A stretch of DNA of 64,000 nt from the NCBI GenBank assembly GCA_902616615.1, contig CACMTN010000004.1:49543-113542 (forward strand). The letters are read 5' to 3'. Positions 44,285 to 55,778 of this stretch are shown here, in pieces. The translations under genes were made by a program, and so were the position numbers. The number at the start of each line of letters is the position of its first letter. Within the stretch, counting starts at the first letter, position 1. The notes beneath the pieces are model-generated. The model saw only the letters and a list, made by a program, of their open reading frames with translations, had not been told where the DNA came from and made no database searches. This DNA is from an uncultured SAR116 cluster alpha proteobacterium. Its GTDB lineage: Bacteria; Pseudomonadota; Alphaproteobacteria; Puniceispirillales; Marisalimonadaceae.

Positions 44285-45615
44285 CTATCTTTTTTTTTGA
44301 AACATTGAGATAAAAAAACCATCCATTTTATGTATAGCAGGATTAATAGTTATACTTTTATTACCACTATCAAATGGATATTGAAAAGTATTAGTTAAAG
44401 ATAAATTATCATTCCACATGTTACTCATATCAATTTCAGAAAAATCACTATTTACTGATATTTTAAATTTTTCAATTTGATCAACTCCCTCTTCAGGTAA
44501 AATTGAACAAGTTACATATGCTAACTTACCTCCTCTTGCAACCATAGTTGATCCTTTTAATAATAACTCAGATTGAATATTAATTAATTCTGTTAATTTT
44601 TTTTTATTGAAATTAAATCTTGAGTCTGGACTTCTTGCCCAAGTTCCAATACCAGAGCATGGAGCATCTATAAGAACTAAGTCAAATTTTTTTTCTAAAC
44701 CTTTTGTACTCCAGTTTAAATCAACCAAACGTGTTTCAACATTATGAACTCCTGCTCTCTTAAAACGTAATCTTGCCTGATTTAATCTTTTTTGATTTAT
44801 ATCTAAAGATAAAATCCTTCCTTGATTTTTCATTATATCTGCCAAAATAAGAGATTTACCACCAGCACCAGCACATATGTCAGCAACTTGCATTCCTGGT
44901 TTTGCACCCAGTATCAATGCTGACAATTGAGATGCTTCACCTTGAATTTCTATATTACCAGACTTAAAGAGTTTATTTCCATTTATGGGAAATCGTTTAA
45001 GAAGTCTTATACCTTGCGGAGAATATTTACTAATTTTGGAAGGCACATTAATTTCTTTTAATGAATTCAAAATGTCATCTCTAGTTTTATTTTTTAGTGT
45101 ATTGACTCGGAGATCAACAAAAGCTTCTTCGTTTAGAGATAAAGCAACATTTTTCCAATCAAGTTTAAAATTTCTCTTTACACTCTCTAGTATAAATTCT
45201 GGCAGTTCATAGAACACACTTTCAGGCATATCGTTATCGATAAATTTTTTGAAATTTAGATTTTGTAAAAGACGTAAATCATTATCTTTAAAATTTTTGT
45301 TAAACTTATTATTTAAGAATAAAATTTCTTTAATTTTTGGAAAATCATTTTTGTAATCAATATTTAAAAAAAATAATTCTAAAATTATTTGTCTCTCAAA
45401 AGTTATTTTAAGATTATGATTTTTTAAATGCCAATTAATCTTATTACGATGTTTAATTATGTTCCAAAAACAACTGGATATAAATTTCCTATCTTTAGAT
45501 CCTATATTTTTATTAGATCTGAAATAATTTTGAATTAATTTACTAGCAATTTTAGATCCATAATTAAAAGACTTTAATAGCTCTAACACACACGAAAGTC
45601 TATCATAATCCAACA

Positions 45616-45616
<1 letters not shown>
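44285..45616 (-). CDS. rsmB: 16S rRNA (cytosine-C5) methyltransferase RsmB
   Basis: 443 aa: an N-terminal NusB-like RNA-binding domain (about residues 1-140) and a Rossmann-fold SAM methyltransferase of the NOL1/NOP2/Sun family. The SAM motif is QVADICAGAGGKSLILADIM, with the two catalytic cysteines in LIDAPCSGIGTWARSPD and VTCSILPEEG. RsmB makes m5C967 in 16S rRNA; in alphaproteobacteria a RsmB-like gene between guaB and guaA is common. The ATG overlaps the guaB stop by one base. Confidence 0.92.
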
Positions 45617-47073
<1,457 letters not shown>

Positions 47074-47158
47074 TTATACTCGGAACTGGATTTAAAATTT
47101 ATATCATAAGTTTTATATAAGCACTGTGTTAAATTTTGCAAAGTTTAATTCTTTTAAT

Positions 47159-47857
47159 TTATTTTCCTTTAAAACCTAAAGCAATAATATATCCTTCAAC
47201 TGATTCTTTTCGGCTTGCATCAGGTTTGACATGATGTACTTTGGAAAAGTTTTTTTGAATTAAATTTAAGGCTTCCTTTTCTGTTCCTCCTTTAAAACAT
47301 TTAGCTAAAAAAACTCCATTACTATTCAAATTTTCAATTGAAAAGTCTAAAGCAATTTCTAAAAGATGAGTGGTTCTTATATGGTCTGTTTGTCTATGAC
47401 CTGTTGTATTTGCAGCCATATCAGACAAAACAACATCTGGCTTCTGTCCTAGTAATTTTATTAAATGATCGCCAACTGTTTTGTCATTGATATCTCCAAT
47501 TATAGATTTACATCCGGCTATATCATCTGTTTTTAAAATATCTACACCAATAACTTTTTCATTGCCTGTAATTGAAGAAACTTTTTCAGATGCTATTTGT
47601 AACCATCCACCTGGTGCACATCCTAAGTCAATTACTGACAGTCCAGGAAGTAAAAAATTAAATTTATCATTTATTTGTAAAAGTTTAAAAGCAGCTCTTG
47701 ATTTATATCCTCTTTTTTGTGTCTCTAAGACATATGGATCATTAAGCTGTCGACCTATCCACCTAGTACTAGAAGGTTTTCTTTTTTTATTTTTTTTTAT
47801 TTTGTTTAATAATCCCCTGGAACTTCCAAATGAACCAGAATTATTTTTATTAGTCAT
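47159..47857 (-). CDS. rlmE: 23S rRNA 2'-O-ribose methyltransferase RlmE (FtsJ/RrmJ)
   Basis: 232 aa from the ATG at 47857; the track start (47917) lies inside hisI. A basic N-terminus (LLNKIKKNKKRKPSST), then the FtsJ fold with Lys in GYKSRAAFKLLQI, SAM motif VIDLGCAPGGWLQIA, DMAANTTGHRQTDHIR and the catalytic Lys in FLAKCFKGGTE, giving the K-D-K-E tetrad. It methylates U2552 in the ribosomal A-loop. The start overlaps the hisI stop by 8 bp. Confidence 0.95.
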   Translation of the reverse strand: MTNKNNSGSFGSSRGLLNKIKKNKKRKPSSTRWIGRQLNDPYVLETQKRGYKSRAAFKLLQINDKFNFLLPGLSVIDLGCAPGGWLQIASEKVSSITGNEKVIGVDILKTDDIAGCKSIIGDINDKTVGDHLIKLLGQKPDVVLSDMAANTTGHRQTDHIRTTHLLEIALDFSIENLNSNGVFLAKCFKGGTEKEALNLIQKNFSKVHHVKPDASRKESVEGYIIALGFKGK

Positions 47858-48218
47858 TATGAATATCTTTTGTAGATTTAAAAAAACAGCTTTTTGCTCC
47901 TGTATGACAAGCAGCACCAGTTTGCTCTATCAAAGCAAGCATTGTGTCGTTATCACAATCTAATCTAAGTTCATGAAGTTTTTGAAAATGCCCACTAGTT
48001 TCACCTTTTTGCCAAAGCTTTTGCCTTGAACGAGAGAAGTAATACATATCTTTCGTATCAATTGTTTTTTTTAAAGCCTCTTCGTTCATCCAAGCCATCA
48101 TTAAAATAACACCAGTATGAACGCACTGAGATATTACAGGTACCAAACCATCATTGTTGAAGTTTATATCTGAAATTTGAAACTTTTCAGTACTTGAAAT
48201 TGTGTAATTATTCATCAT
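47850..48218 (-). CDS. hisI: Phosphoribosyl-AMP cyclohydrolase
   Basis: 122-aa single-domain HisI without the HisE fusion. Motifs: VLMMAWMNEEALKKT-like N-terminus, YFSRSRQKLWQKGETSGH and the zinc cysteines in DCDNDTMLALIEQTGAACHTG. Third step of histidine synthesis, opening the purine ring of PR-AMP. No other his gene is in the window; it sits between an RND pump and rlmE, overlapping both (4 bp and 8 bp), so it is probably cotranscribed with unrelated genes. Confidence 0.96.
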   Translation of the reverse strand: MMNNYTISSTEKFQISDINFNNDGLVPVISQCVHTGVILMMAWMNEEALKKTIDTKDMYYFSRSRQKLWQKGETSGHFQKLHELRLDCDNDTMLALIEQTGAACHTGAKSCFFKSTKDIHND

Positions 48219-51200
48219 CTATATCCTTCTTTTAAACTTTTAATAAAATTTGATAAATCATTACTTATTCCCATCATTGAAGGGACTATAATCAGCACAA
48301 GTAAAGCAGTGACACCAAGACCAAAAACAATTGTAGCAGCCATAGGTATTAAGAATTGTGCTTGAAGAGATTTTTCAAACATTAGCGCTGACAATCCACC
48401 AATAGTCGTTAAAGAAGTTAGTAAAACGGGTCTAAGTCTATCCACCACACCTGAAATTATTGCTTCGTTGATAATATTTTGATCATTTAAACTATTTTCA
48501 GTGTCTTTAAGCAAATCATCAAATCTTCTTTCTATAGTAGATACTAAAATAATTGAGTTATTTACTACTATACCTGCTAAGGCTAGAAGAGCGAACATAG
48601 ACAAAATTGACATTGTTAAACCTAATATATAATGACCTAAAACCGCTCCAATAAAAGCAAACGGTATCATTATCATTATTGTTAATGGTCTTGACCACGA
48701 TTTAAAAACCCATGCTAATATAAAATAGATTAACATTAGTCCAACAATTGATCCAATTTTCATATCAGCAAAAGTTTCTTTCTGCTCTAAATCTTTGCCA
48801 TCAAACCTATAATTCAAATTATATTTCTTAGCAATTTCAGGCAATCCGTTCTGCAAAAGGAACTGTCTAGCTTGAGAAGTATTCATAAGTTGAGGAAATA
48901 GATCACCTGAAATTGTAACTTCACGAAAACCATTTTTTCTATTAATTGAAGCAAATGGTATCTCTTCACTTATTGTTATTATTTCTTCAAGTTTAAAACT
49001 AGTACCAATATTAGTTATAATCCTTAAATCATTAATCATATCAGTTTGTTTTTCGTTTTTTATTAATTTCAAGCGAACTGTAACTTCTTCATCAGCCTTG
49101 GGAAACTCAGATATAACAACTCCATTAATAGCAGACCTAACCTGTTCCCCTATTTCTGAAATTGACAAACCTAAAGATTGTCCTTTGTTATTTAGGCTTA
49201 ATATCCTCTCCTGCACACCAAATTCAAGATTGTCACTTAATGATGTTACCCCAGGAATTGTTCTAGCAATTTCAATTAACTCATCAGATGCTTTCTTCAG
49301 GTTTTCTAATTTTTCTCCTTGAAATCTTACATCAAGATCTCTCCCAGGAGGACCTCCACTTGGTGCTCTAATTGTTAACTTATCTAGTCCAGCAACTGAT
49401 TCAATATTATCTTTCCATGCCTTAATAAATTCTTTTGTTCTAACTTTTCTTTTATCCGCAGTTTTTAATTCAACAACCATAGATCCAAGTAAGTCACTTC
49501 CAATAGGACTTGGCCCAGCATCATTTGAAAAAGAAGTCCTATCTCCGATTGTGGACATTTTAAATTTTACCAAATTTTTAGAATACGAAAACTGTTTTGA
49601 TGTTTTTTCTAAACCAATTTCAATATTATTAAGCATTTCCAAGGTATTAGTTTTTTTGGTTCCAGAATGCATTTTAAAGTTTGCAATTATAATATCTGCT
49701 TCTGGAGTTGGAAAGAAGCTAAAAAGCACTCTTCCACCTGACATCATTCCCACTGATACTATAAACATACCAATAGCAACCATGAATGTTACATATCTAT
49801 AATTAAACGTTAATTTAACAAATTTTTTAAACAAGCACTCTTGGAAATAGATAAATTTATTATCAAACCATGATCTAAATTTACCTGGTAAGTTATTTTT
49901 ATTATCAAAGTGAGCTAGATGAGCCGGTAAAACTAAAAAACACTCAATTAAGCTAGCAACTAAAACAGCGCAAACCACCCAAGGGATAGCAGCAATTATT
50001 TCACCAATAACACCTTTGACCATAAATAGAGGGATAAATGCAGCAACTGTCGTGAGCATTGCTGAAATTACCGGCATTGACATCCTTGATGCAGCTACTA
50101 CAGGAGCTTGTGAACTATCAAGTTTTCTTTTAGTTTTCAAATATGAGGTGTGTTCACCTACAACAATAGCGTCATCGACTACTATGCCAAGAGCCATTAT
50201 TAAACCAAATAATGATATCATATTTATTGATTGCCCAGTTAATAACATAACTGCAAATGTAGCTAGAAATGCAATTGGAATACCTAATGCAACCCAAATT
50301 GCAGTATTACGACTTAAGAATAGGAAAAGTACAGCTAAAACTATACAAAGACCACTTAACCCATTTTTGACTAGTAAAGAAATCCTTTCTTGAATAAGTT
50401 CAGCAGCTGTGTTGTAAGTTTCAATTTTTATATTTTTACTAAGTAAACTTTGAGAACTAGAAATTACGTTTTCTACATTTTTTGAAACCTCTATGGCATC
50501 ACTTGTTTTACTTCTTCTAACCCACAGCTCCACTGCAGGTTTTCCATCTACAAATTTTAAAATACTACCTTTTTCAATACTATAAGTTATCTTTGCTAAG
50601 TCTTCGAGTAAAACTCTGCCACCAGAGCTAGAGCTTTTTAATTCTAATTTGTTAAATGCATCTACTAGTTTTTTTTCGCCTTCTGTTCTAACTCTTAATG
50701 AACCATCAGCGTAACTGCCACCAGAAACATCTTGGGTTTCAGATTTAATTAAATTAGCAATTTGATTAAAAGATAATTTAAGTTTTGCTGTTTCTAATTG
50801 TGGGATTTCTATTAAAATTTCTTCTTTAGGAAGACCTAATATGTCAACTTTATCAACACCTGAATTTAAAAGTAACTCTTTTAGATTTTTTGACTTTATC
50901 CTCAGTTCTGATAATGAAACTTTTCCAGACAGTACAATTCTAGTTACTGTGTCAAAAAATTCTCCAACAATAATTCTAGGCTTTTTGGACTTTTCAGGAA
51001 AATTTATTCTTGATACAGCCGTTTCAATATCTGTTCTTCCTTTCTGCATGTCATAACCGTATTGAAACTCAATTTGTGTACGACCAAGGCCCTCAACAGA
51101 TTTGGACGATACCTTTTTAACACCAGAAATTGGTCTCAGTTCTGGCTCCAATAGTTGGATAATATTTTTGTCAATTTCTTCAGCTGTGGCACCTGGCCAA

Positions 51201-51367
51201 TCAATCGTTACAGCTACAACTTCAATATCAAAATCAGGAAAAAATTGTTTGTTAAGTTTACCTATAGATAACAAACCTATAATTATCATTAATAACATGA
51301 TAATGTTTGCAGATGTTCGGTGTTCTACAAAAAATTTTAAAAAACTTGACTCTTTAAACCTTACCAA
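48215..51367 (-). CDS. RND-family efflux transporter (inner membrane pump)
   Basis: 1050 aa, the length of AcrB/MexB-class pumps, with the internal duplication (two sets of six membrane segments and two large periplasmic loops). The TM4 proton-relay acidic pair is visible in GLIMALGIVVDDAIVVGEH; the second half has LALAGIVVNNSIILVSTIERRF. It exports substrates by proton antiport with the periplasmic adaptor encoded just upstream. Starts at TTG (51367). No outer-membrane TolC-type gene is adjacent. The substrate cannot be told from sequence; the group resembles the Swift-type RND pumps of environmental bacteria. Confidence 0.93.
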   Translation of the reverse strand: MVRFKESSFLKFFVEHRTSANIIMLLMIIIGLLSIGKLNKQFFPDFDIEVVAVTIDWPGATAEEIDKNIIQLLEPELRPISGVKKVSSKSVEGLGRTQIEFQYGYDMQKGRTDIETAVSRINFPEKSKKPRIIVGEFFDTVTRIVLSGKVSLSELRIKSKNLKELLLNSGVDKVDILGLPKEEILIEIPQLETAKLKLSFNQIANLIKSETQDVSGGSYADGSLRVRTEGEKKLVDAFNKLELKSSSSGGRVLLEDLAKITYSIEKGSILKFVDGKPAVELWVRRSKTSDAIEVSKNVENVISSSQSLLSKNIKIETYNTAAELIQERISLLVKNGLSGLCIVLAVLFLFLSRNTAIWVALGIPIAFLATFAVMLLTGQSINMISLFGLIMALGIVVDDAIVVGEHTSYLKTKRKLDSSQAPVVAASRMSMPVISAMLTTVAAFIPLFMVKGVIGEIIAAIPWVVCAVLVASLIECFLVLPAHLAHFDNKNNLPGKFRSWFDNKFIYFQECLFKKFVKLTFNYRYVTFMVAIGMFIVSVGMMSGGRVLFSFFPTPEADIIIANFKMHSGTKKTNTLEMLNNIEIGLEKTSKQFSYSKNLVKFKMSTIGDRTSFSNDAGPSPIGSDLLGSMVVELKTADKRKVRTKEFIKAWKDNIESVAGLDKLTIRAPSGGPPGRDLDVRFQGEKLENLKKASDELIEIARTIPGVTSLSDNLEFGVQERILSLNNKGQSLGLSISEIGEQVRSAINGVVISEFPKADEEVTVRLKLIKNEKQTDMINDLRIITNIGTSFKLEEIITISEEIPFASINRKNGFREVTISGDLFPQLMNTSQARQFLLQNGLPEIAKKYNLNYRFDGKDLEQKETFADMKIGSIVGLMLIYFILAWVFKSWSRPLTIMIMIPFAFIGAVLGHYILGLTMSILSMFALLALAGIVVNNSIILVSTIERRFDDLLKDTENSLNDQNIINEAIISGVVDRLRPVLLTSLTTIGGLSALMFEKSLQAQFLIPMAATIVFGLGVTALLVLIIVPSMMGISNDLSNFIKSLKEGYR

Positions 51368-51397
51368 AACTCTATCCTAATTAGAAAATACTTTAAT

Positions 51398-52522
51398 TTA
51401 ATTTAATATTTTTATTTTTTGATTATTGAGATTTTCTGGAATTCTTGTAGTAATGATATAATCATTTTCAGACAAATTTCCATCAACTAAAATATATCCA
51501 GATCCTTTGTAAATAAGTTTTATTTTTTTTGGCTTAGCAATACCGTTTTCAACAATATAAACTTTATCAGTATACAAAGATGACTCTGGTAGCTTAAAAA
51601 CATTTTTAAAGTCACCAACAGGATAGTCTACCCTTACAAATGTACCTAAAGGGATATAATTTTCTCTTTTTTCAAATTTATCAATTCTAGCAAATAACTT
51701 TCCACCACCCTCTTCTTCATTTGTTTTTCCGTCTGATCTTTCAATTATTCCTTTCATGGTTTTCAAAGATGTAGTTCCACCTTTCCATAAAACATCAATT
51801 GATTTTCCGATTAGATCATTTGAATTAGAATAGATTTTTGAAGGCACAACAAACTCGACTTCTAAATTTTCAGTAGAAAATATATTAGCTATTTTTTCAT
51901 TACTATTTAAAAATTGACCTTGATTTATTTTAACATTAAACAATCGACCATTAAAGTGAGATTTCAAGACAGTGTCTGACAAGTCTTCTTTTGCCCTCTC
52001 TAACATAGTCTTTGCTCTAATATAATCAGATCTATTTTTTGAAAGAAGAATTAATTCGTTATCATATTTATTTTGAGAAACAACATTGTTTTTTAACATT
52101 GTTTTATATCTATTTACCTGTCTTTTTCGAATACCAAGTTGTTCAGCTAATTCTTTTGTCTCTGATGTAAGTTTTTCAATTTCTAGTAAGAATCTTCTTT
52201 GGTCTAGTTTTGCTAATATCTCTCCGTTAGTGACATAGGATCCATTGAGAAGTTTATCCGAGATAAAATTAACTCTACCTGACACTCCAAATCGAAGATC
52301 TCCACTTCTTGATGATATTATTTTACCATAGGCGTCTGAAGTTGGAGAATAATTATTTCTTTTTGGACTAATAACATTTACGTAAAAGGTTTTTTCTTCT
52401 ACTGTTAATGGCTTTGCTTCGGGTCTAGTTGAGACTAAGTATTTATATAAAAATATACTTATTCCTAAAACTAAGAAAAACATAATTATTTTAAAATTAA
52501 ATATTTTAAATAACACTTTCAT
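51398..52522 (-). CDS. RND efflux periplasmic adaptor (membrane fusion protein)
   Basis: 374 aa. An N-terminal membrane anchor (about residues 10-27), then barrel-sandwich (YGKIISSRSGDLRFGVSGRV), helical hairpin (ETKELAEQLGIRKRQVNRYK), lipoyl-like GRLFNVKINQGQFLNSNEKIA and beta-barrel domains typical of HlyD/AcrA-type adaptors. It links the RND pump to an outer-membrane channel. It precedes the pump by 30 bp in one operon. The N-terminus is an uncleaved anchor and not a lipoprotein signal. Confidence 0.92.
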   Translation of the reverse strand: MKVLFKIFNFKIIMFFLVLGISIFLYKYLVSTRPEAKPLTVEEKTFYVNVISPKRNNYSPTSDAYGKIISSRSGDLRFGVSGRVNFISDKLLNGSYVTNGEILAKLDQRRFLLEIEKLTSETKELAEQLGIRKRQVNRYKTMLKNNVVSQNKYDNELILLSKNRSDYIRAKTMLERAKEDLSDTVLKSHFNGRLFNVKINQGQFLNSNEKIANIFSTENLEVEFVVPSKIYSNSNDLIGKSIDVLWKGGTTSLKTMKGIIERSDGKTNEEEGGGKLFARIDKFEKRENYIPLGTFVRVDYPVGDFKNVFKLPESSLYTDKVYIVENGIAKPKKIKLIYKGSGYILVDGNLSENDYIITTRIPENLNNQKIKILN

Positions 52523-52586
52523 TTTCCTAATTGATATTCAATGGTTAGATAAATTTAAACAAATTTTTAATCATTTACATTATAAG

Positions 52587-53006
52587 TTAATATAATCCTA
52601 ATTTTATTAATTCAGAATTTACCTCATCTGGTATTTCTTCGCTTCCATCGTCATTGGTATTTAAATCAGGTGGAATATCATCATCCATGTAATATCTCCA
52701 TCCCTGAAATGGTCTCATTGGTGTTGGTATTACTTTTATCAAATCTTTATCTAATTTTATTTCACAACCTTTACTACCATCACTCCTAATTACTGATGTT
52801 ATATCCAAAATTTTTTGTCTTACCAAAACGTTTCTTTGGATAATCCAATACATTGAGCCTGTTTTGATAAGATCTGCTTTTTGTTTAGGCATGTTTCTTG
52901 TTGAATGTAGAATAGCACCATAGTTTTCAAACAACATCTGTTGCCTTATTTTTAATCTTTCGATTGTTTTTATTCCAACTGCAATTTTTTTTAAATTATA
53001 CGACAC
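52587..53006 (-). CDS. DUF1489 family protein
   Basis: 139 aa. Motifs LKKIAVGIKTIERL, STRNMPKQKADLIKTGSMYWIIQ, RQKILDIT and RPFQGWRYY followed by PPDL mark the DUF1489 family, which is found in alphaproteobacteria and has no assigned function. Predicted soluble and cytoplasmic. The start is GTG (53006), 13 bp after mgtE's stop on the same strand. The acidic C-terminus (DDGSEEIPDEVNSE) is lineage specific. Confidence 0.9.
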   Translation of the reverse strand: MSYNLKKIAVGIKTIERLKIRQQMLFENYGAILHSTRNMPKQKADLIKTGSMYWIIQRNVLVRQKILDITSVIRSDGSKGCEIKLDKDLIKVIPTPMRPFQGWRYYMDDDIPPDLNTNDDGSEEIPDEVNSELIKLGLY

Positions 53007-53019
53007 TGATTTGATCCAA

Positions 53020-54435
53020 TTATAAAATAATTATAGCAGAAAGTCCTAAAAAGGTAAAAAAACCAATTACATCTGTAGCTGTTGTTAAAAAAACAGAACT
53101 TGATATTGCTGGATCTATTTTAAACTTCTCTAATGTAAGTGGAATAAGAGTTCCTAGAATACCTGCAAAGAGTAAATTAGCTACCATTGCTAAACCCATA
53201 ATAATAGCAATCAATTCGTCATCAAACCATAAGTATGCTAACAACGCTGATAGTAAAGCAAATAAAAACCCATTTAAAAGGCCTACCCAAGTTTCTTTAA
53301 GAACAAATTTTTGCAAATTGGTATAATTTAATTGTCGTGTTGCTAAGGCTCTCACCGCTACAGTCACAGTTTGAGTGCCTGCATTTCCTCCCATGGAAGC
53401 AACAATCGGCATCAGGACTGCTAAAGCAACCAACTTTTCAATTTCTTCTTGAAACAACCCTATAACTGAAGAAGCAAGAATTGCAGTAAGCATATTTAGT
53501 ATTAACCATGAAAAGCGACCTTTAACAGTTTCAATAAATGAAGAGCTTATTGACAAGTCGCTCACACCTGTCAAACCTTGGAGGTCTTCTTCGGCTTCTT
53601 CATTAATTACATCAACAATATCATCCACTATAATAACACCTAGAAGTCTGTTAATATTATCAATAACGGGCATATCAACTAGTCCATATTGTTGAAATAA
53701 CAATGCAACTTCCTCTTGATCGGTTTCAACATTTACACTTCTTGGGCTGGTTACCATTAAATCTTTTAATCTTACGGGTCTTTTTGCTGACAATAATCTA
53801 GCTAATGATATTACACCTAATAATCTATGAGCAGGATCAACTACATAGATTGAATAAAAACTTTCTTCTTCTTCTTGAGGCTTCGCTCTCATATGATCGA
53901 TGGTCTGACCTACAGTCCAATTACTAGGAAATGCAAGAAATTCTCTTTGCATTAATCTTCCAGCTGATTCTTCAGGAAATGAAAGAGCTTCTTCAACCAG
54001 TATTCTGTCAGCTTTAGGAAGTTGTTTAATAACTACCTTTCTTTCTTCTTCTTCAAGCTCTTGAAGAATATCAACTGCATCATCAGAATGTAAAATAGGT
54101 ATAGCTCGTGCAAGAGCTCTTGGCCCAATTATATCAATAACCTTTTCTTGAACATTTTGATCAAGATAAACTAAAACCTCTGGATCAAGTTCTTTGCCCA
54201 AAAGAGATATAGCCGCAACTAATTTTTCACCAGTTAATCTTTCTAGCATATCAGCTTGATCAGCTGGATGAAGTGGCGTAATTAATTTTACTAATTCTTG
54301 CTTGTTATTATTTTCTATTGAAATTGAAATTGCATTTTCAACTTCAGGAGTTAGACCATATAAACTTCTAAAGTTTGTTTCTGTTTTAGAAACATCTTCA
54401 ATTTCTAGATCGTTTTTATTTTCTTTTAGGTCCAT
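53020..54435 (-). CDS. mgtE: Magnesium transporter MgtE
   Basis: 471 aa. An N-terminal MgtE-N superhelical domain (about residues 40-150, LHPADQADMLERL), two CBS domains (about 155-275), the plug helix and five membrane segments with the conserved NAGTQTVTVAVRALATRQL loop (about residue 350). In the family, cytosolic Mg2+ bound between the N and CBS domains closes the channel. AAGG precedes the ATG. It is followed by the DUF1489 gene. Confidence 0.95.
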   Translation of the reverse strand: MDLKENKNDLEIEDVSKTETNFRSLYGLTPEVENAISISIENNNKQELVKLITPLHPADQADMLERLTGEKLVAAISLLGKELDPEVLVYLDQNVQEKVIDIIGPRALARAIPILHSDDAVDILQELEEEERKVVIKQLPKADRILVEEALSFPEESAGRLMQREFLAFPSNWTVGQTIDHMRAKPQEEEESFYSIYVVDPAHRLLGVISLARLLSAKRPVRLKDLMVTSPRSVNVETDQEEVALLFQQYGLVDMPVIDNINRLLGVIIVDDIVDVINEEAEEDLQGLTGVSDLSISSSFIETVKGRFSWLILNMLTAILASSVIGLFQEEIEKLVALAVLMPIVASMGGNAGTQTVTVAVRALATRQLNYTNLQKFVLKETWVGLLNGFLFALLSALLAYLWFDDELIAIIMGLAMVANLLFAGILGTLIPLTLEKFKIDPAISSSVFLTTATDVIGFFTFLGLSAIIIL

Positions 54436-54495
54436 AATTATACCTTAGTTAAAATTTATTTCATATAATTTGAGCCTTAACTATACATAATTATA

Positions 54496-54876
54496 TTATT
54501 CATCATCTATCTCTTGAAAAACTTCTCTGATTAATCTCAAAGATTCTAATCCTGCAGGAGCTCCACAATAAATTGTAATCTGTAACACTACATCTCTTAT
54601 TTGCAATCTTGTAAGCCCATTATTTAAAGCACCTCTCACATGTAGTTTAAATTCATGTGATCTATTTAAAGCAGCAATCATACCTAAATTTACTAAAGAT
54701 CTATCTCTATCTGATAAATTTTCCTTATTCCACACTTCTCCCCATGCATACTCAGTAACTAATTTTTGCATGTCAGCACCCAACTCATCAGCTGATGCAA
54801 GAGCTTTATCAACATACTCATCACCTAGGACTTTTCTTCTTTTGGCTATACCTTTTTTAAAAATTTTACTTTCCAT
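54496..54876 (-). CDS. Carboxymuconolactone decarboxylase family protein
   Basis: 126 aa helical protein of the CMD/AhpD superfamily. The core reads LSDRDRSLVNLGMIAALNR, HEFKLHVRGALNNGLTRLQI and EVVLQ-like RDVVLQITIYCGAPAGLES, with one Cys in the CGAP motif but without the CxxC of AhpD peroxidases. This matches PcaC-like 4-carboxymuconolactone decarboxylases; no other protocatechuate-pathway gene is near, so the substrate is open. AGAGG precedes the ATG; 10 bp after the TSUP permease gene. Confidence 0.87.
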   Translation of the reverse strand: MESKIFKKGIAKRRKVLGDEYVDKALASADELGADMQKLVTEYAWGEVWNKENLSDRDRSLVNLGMIAALNRSHEFKLHVRGALNNGLTRLQIRDVVLQITIYCGAPAGLESLRLIREVFQEIDDE

Positions 54877-54886
54877 AATTTTACCT

Positions 54887-55684
54887 CTATAAAATTTGTT
54901 GACTTATTAAATTTAAACCACATAGGAAAAGAGCAGAATGGCTAATGTGATAAAATAATCTGTCCGATAATTTTTTATTCAAAAACTTACCTAAATAAAT
55001 ACCAATTGGTAATATTGGTAAAACCACAATACTCAATAATATACTTGTAGAAGTAAATAGTTGAAGATCAAAGAAAAAAGGTAATTTTGCTAAATTTATT
55101 ATTAAAAAATAAAAACTCATAGTGCCCACAAATAATTGTCTTTCGAGCCCCATTGGTAATAAAAAAATTTGAGCTGGAATACCTCCAGTTAGAGCCACAA
55201 AACTTGAAAAACCAGAAAAACCACACCAACCAATTGCTCTTGATAATAACAATTTGATATTTTCTGTTTTTTTAATTGTTTTATTTTGAAAAAAAATCTC
55301 CTTAAAATATCTAATTGAAGTAATTAGAGCAAGTACACCTATTAAAACTAAAATAAATTTATCCTCTAGATATTCAAAACATATCCAACCTAGTACTTGA
55401 CCTAGAAGCCCTCCAAGCACCATCAATTTTAAGATCTTTAATACAGGAAATTTTCTCCATGTGTATGCAACAAAAATATCTGTGATTAAATATAAGGGTA
55501 ACAAAATTGCGATCGCAAGTTTTGGCGGAAAAGCTAAAACCATCACAGGTAAACCCAAAGAGCCTAATGCCCCTCCAAATCCAGATTTTGATATCGCTAC
55601 AAGAATAACTGAAAGAATTGCAATAGGAATTAAAATCTCTAATTGATTTATAAGTTTTAAATTATTTAATGTTTCTTCAATCAA
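54887..55684 (-). CDS. TSUP (TauE/SafE) family permease
   Basis: 265 aa with about eight membrane segments and the TSUP duplication: AISKSGFGGALGSLGLPVM in the first half and GFSGFSSFVALTGGIPAQIFLL in the second. The family exports or imports sulfur-containing and other small anions such as sulfite, sulfoacetate or taurine-derived compounds. Start TTG (55684) with GTGGA upstream. It forms a two-gene unit with the carboxymuconolactone-decarboxylase-like gene. Confidence 0.9.
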   Translation of the reverse strand: MIEETLNNLKLINQLEILIPIAILSVILVAISKSGFGGALGSLGLPVMVLAFPPKLAIAILLPLYLITDIFVAYTWRKFPVLKILKLMVLGGLLGQVLGWICFEYLEDKFILVLIGVLALITSIRYFKEIFFQNKTIKKTENIKLLLSRAIGWCGFSGFSSFVALTGGIPAQIFLLPMGLERQLFVGTMSFYFLIINLAKLPFFFDLQLFTSTSILLSIVVLPILPIGIYLGKFLNKKLSDRLFYHISHSALFLCGLNLISQQIL

Positions 55685-55778
55685 TTTATAATTCCACTTT
55701 GATTTATTTTTGATTTATAAGTATCAAGAATAAAAAAACAAATCATAATTTTAATTTATACTTTTTTGAGGAAATTTC

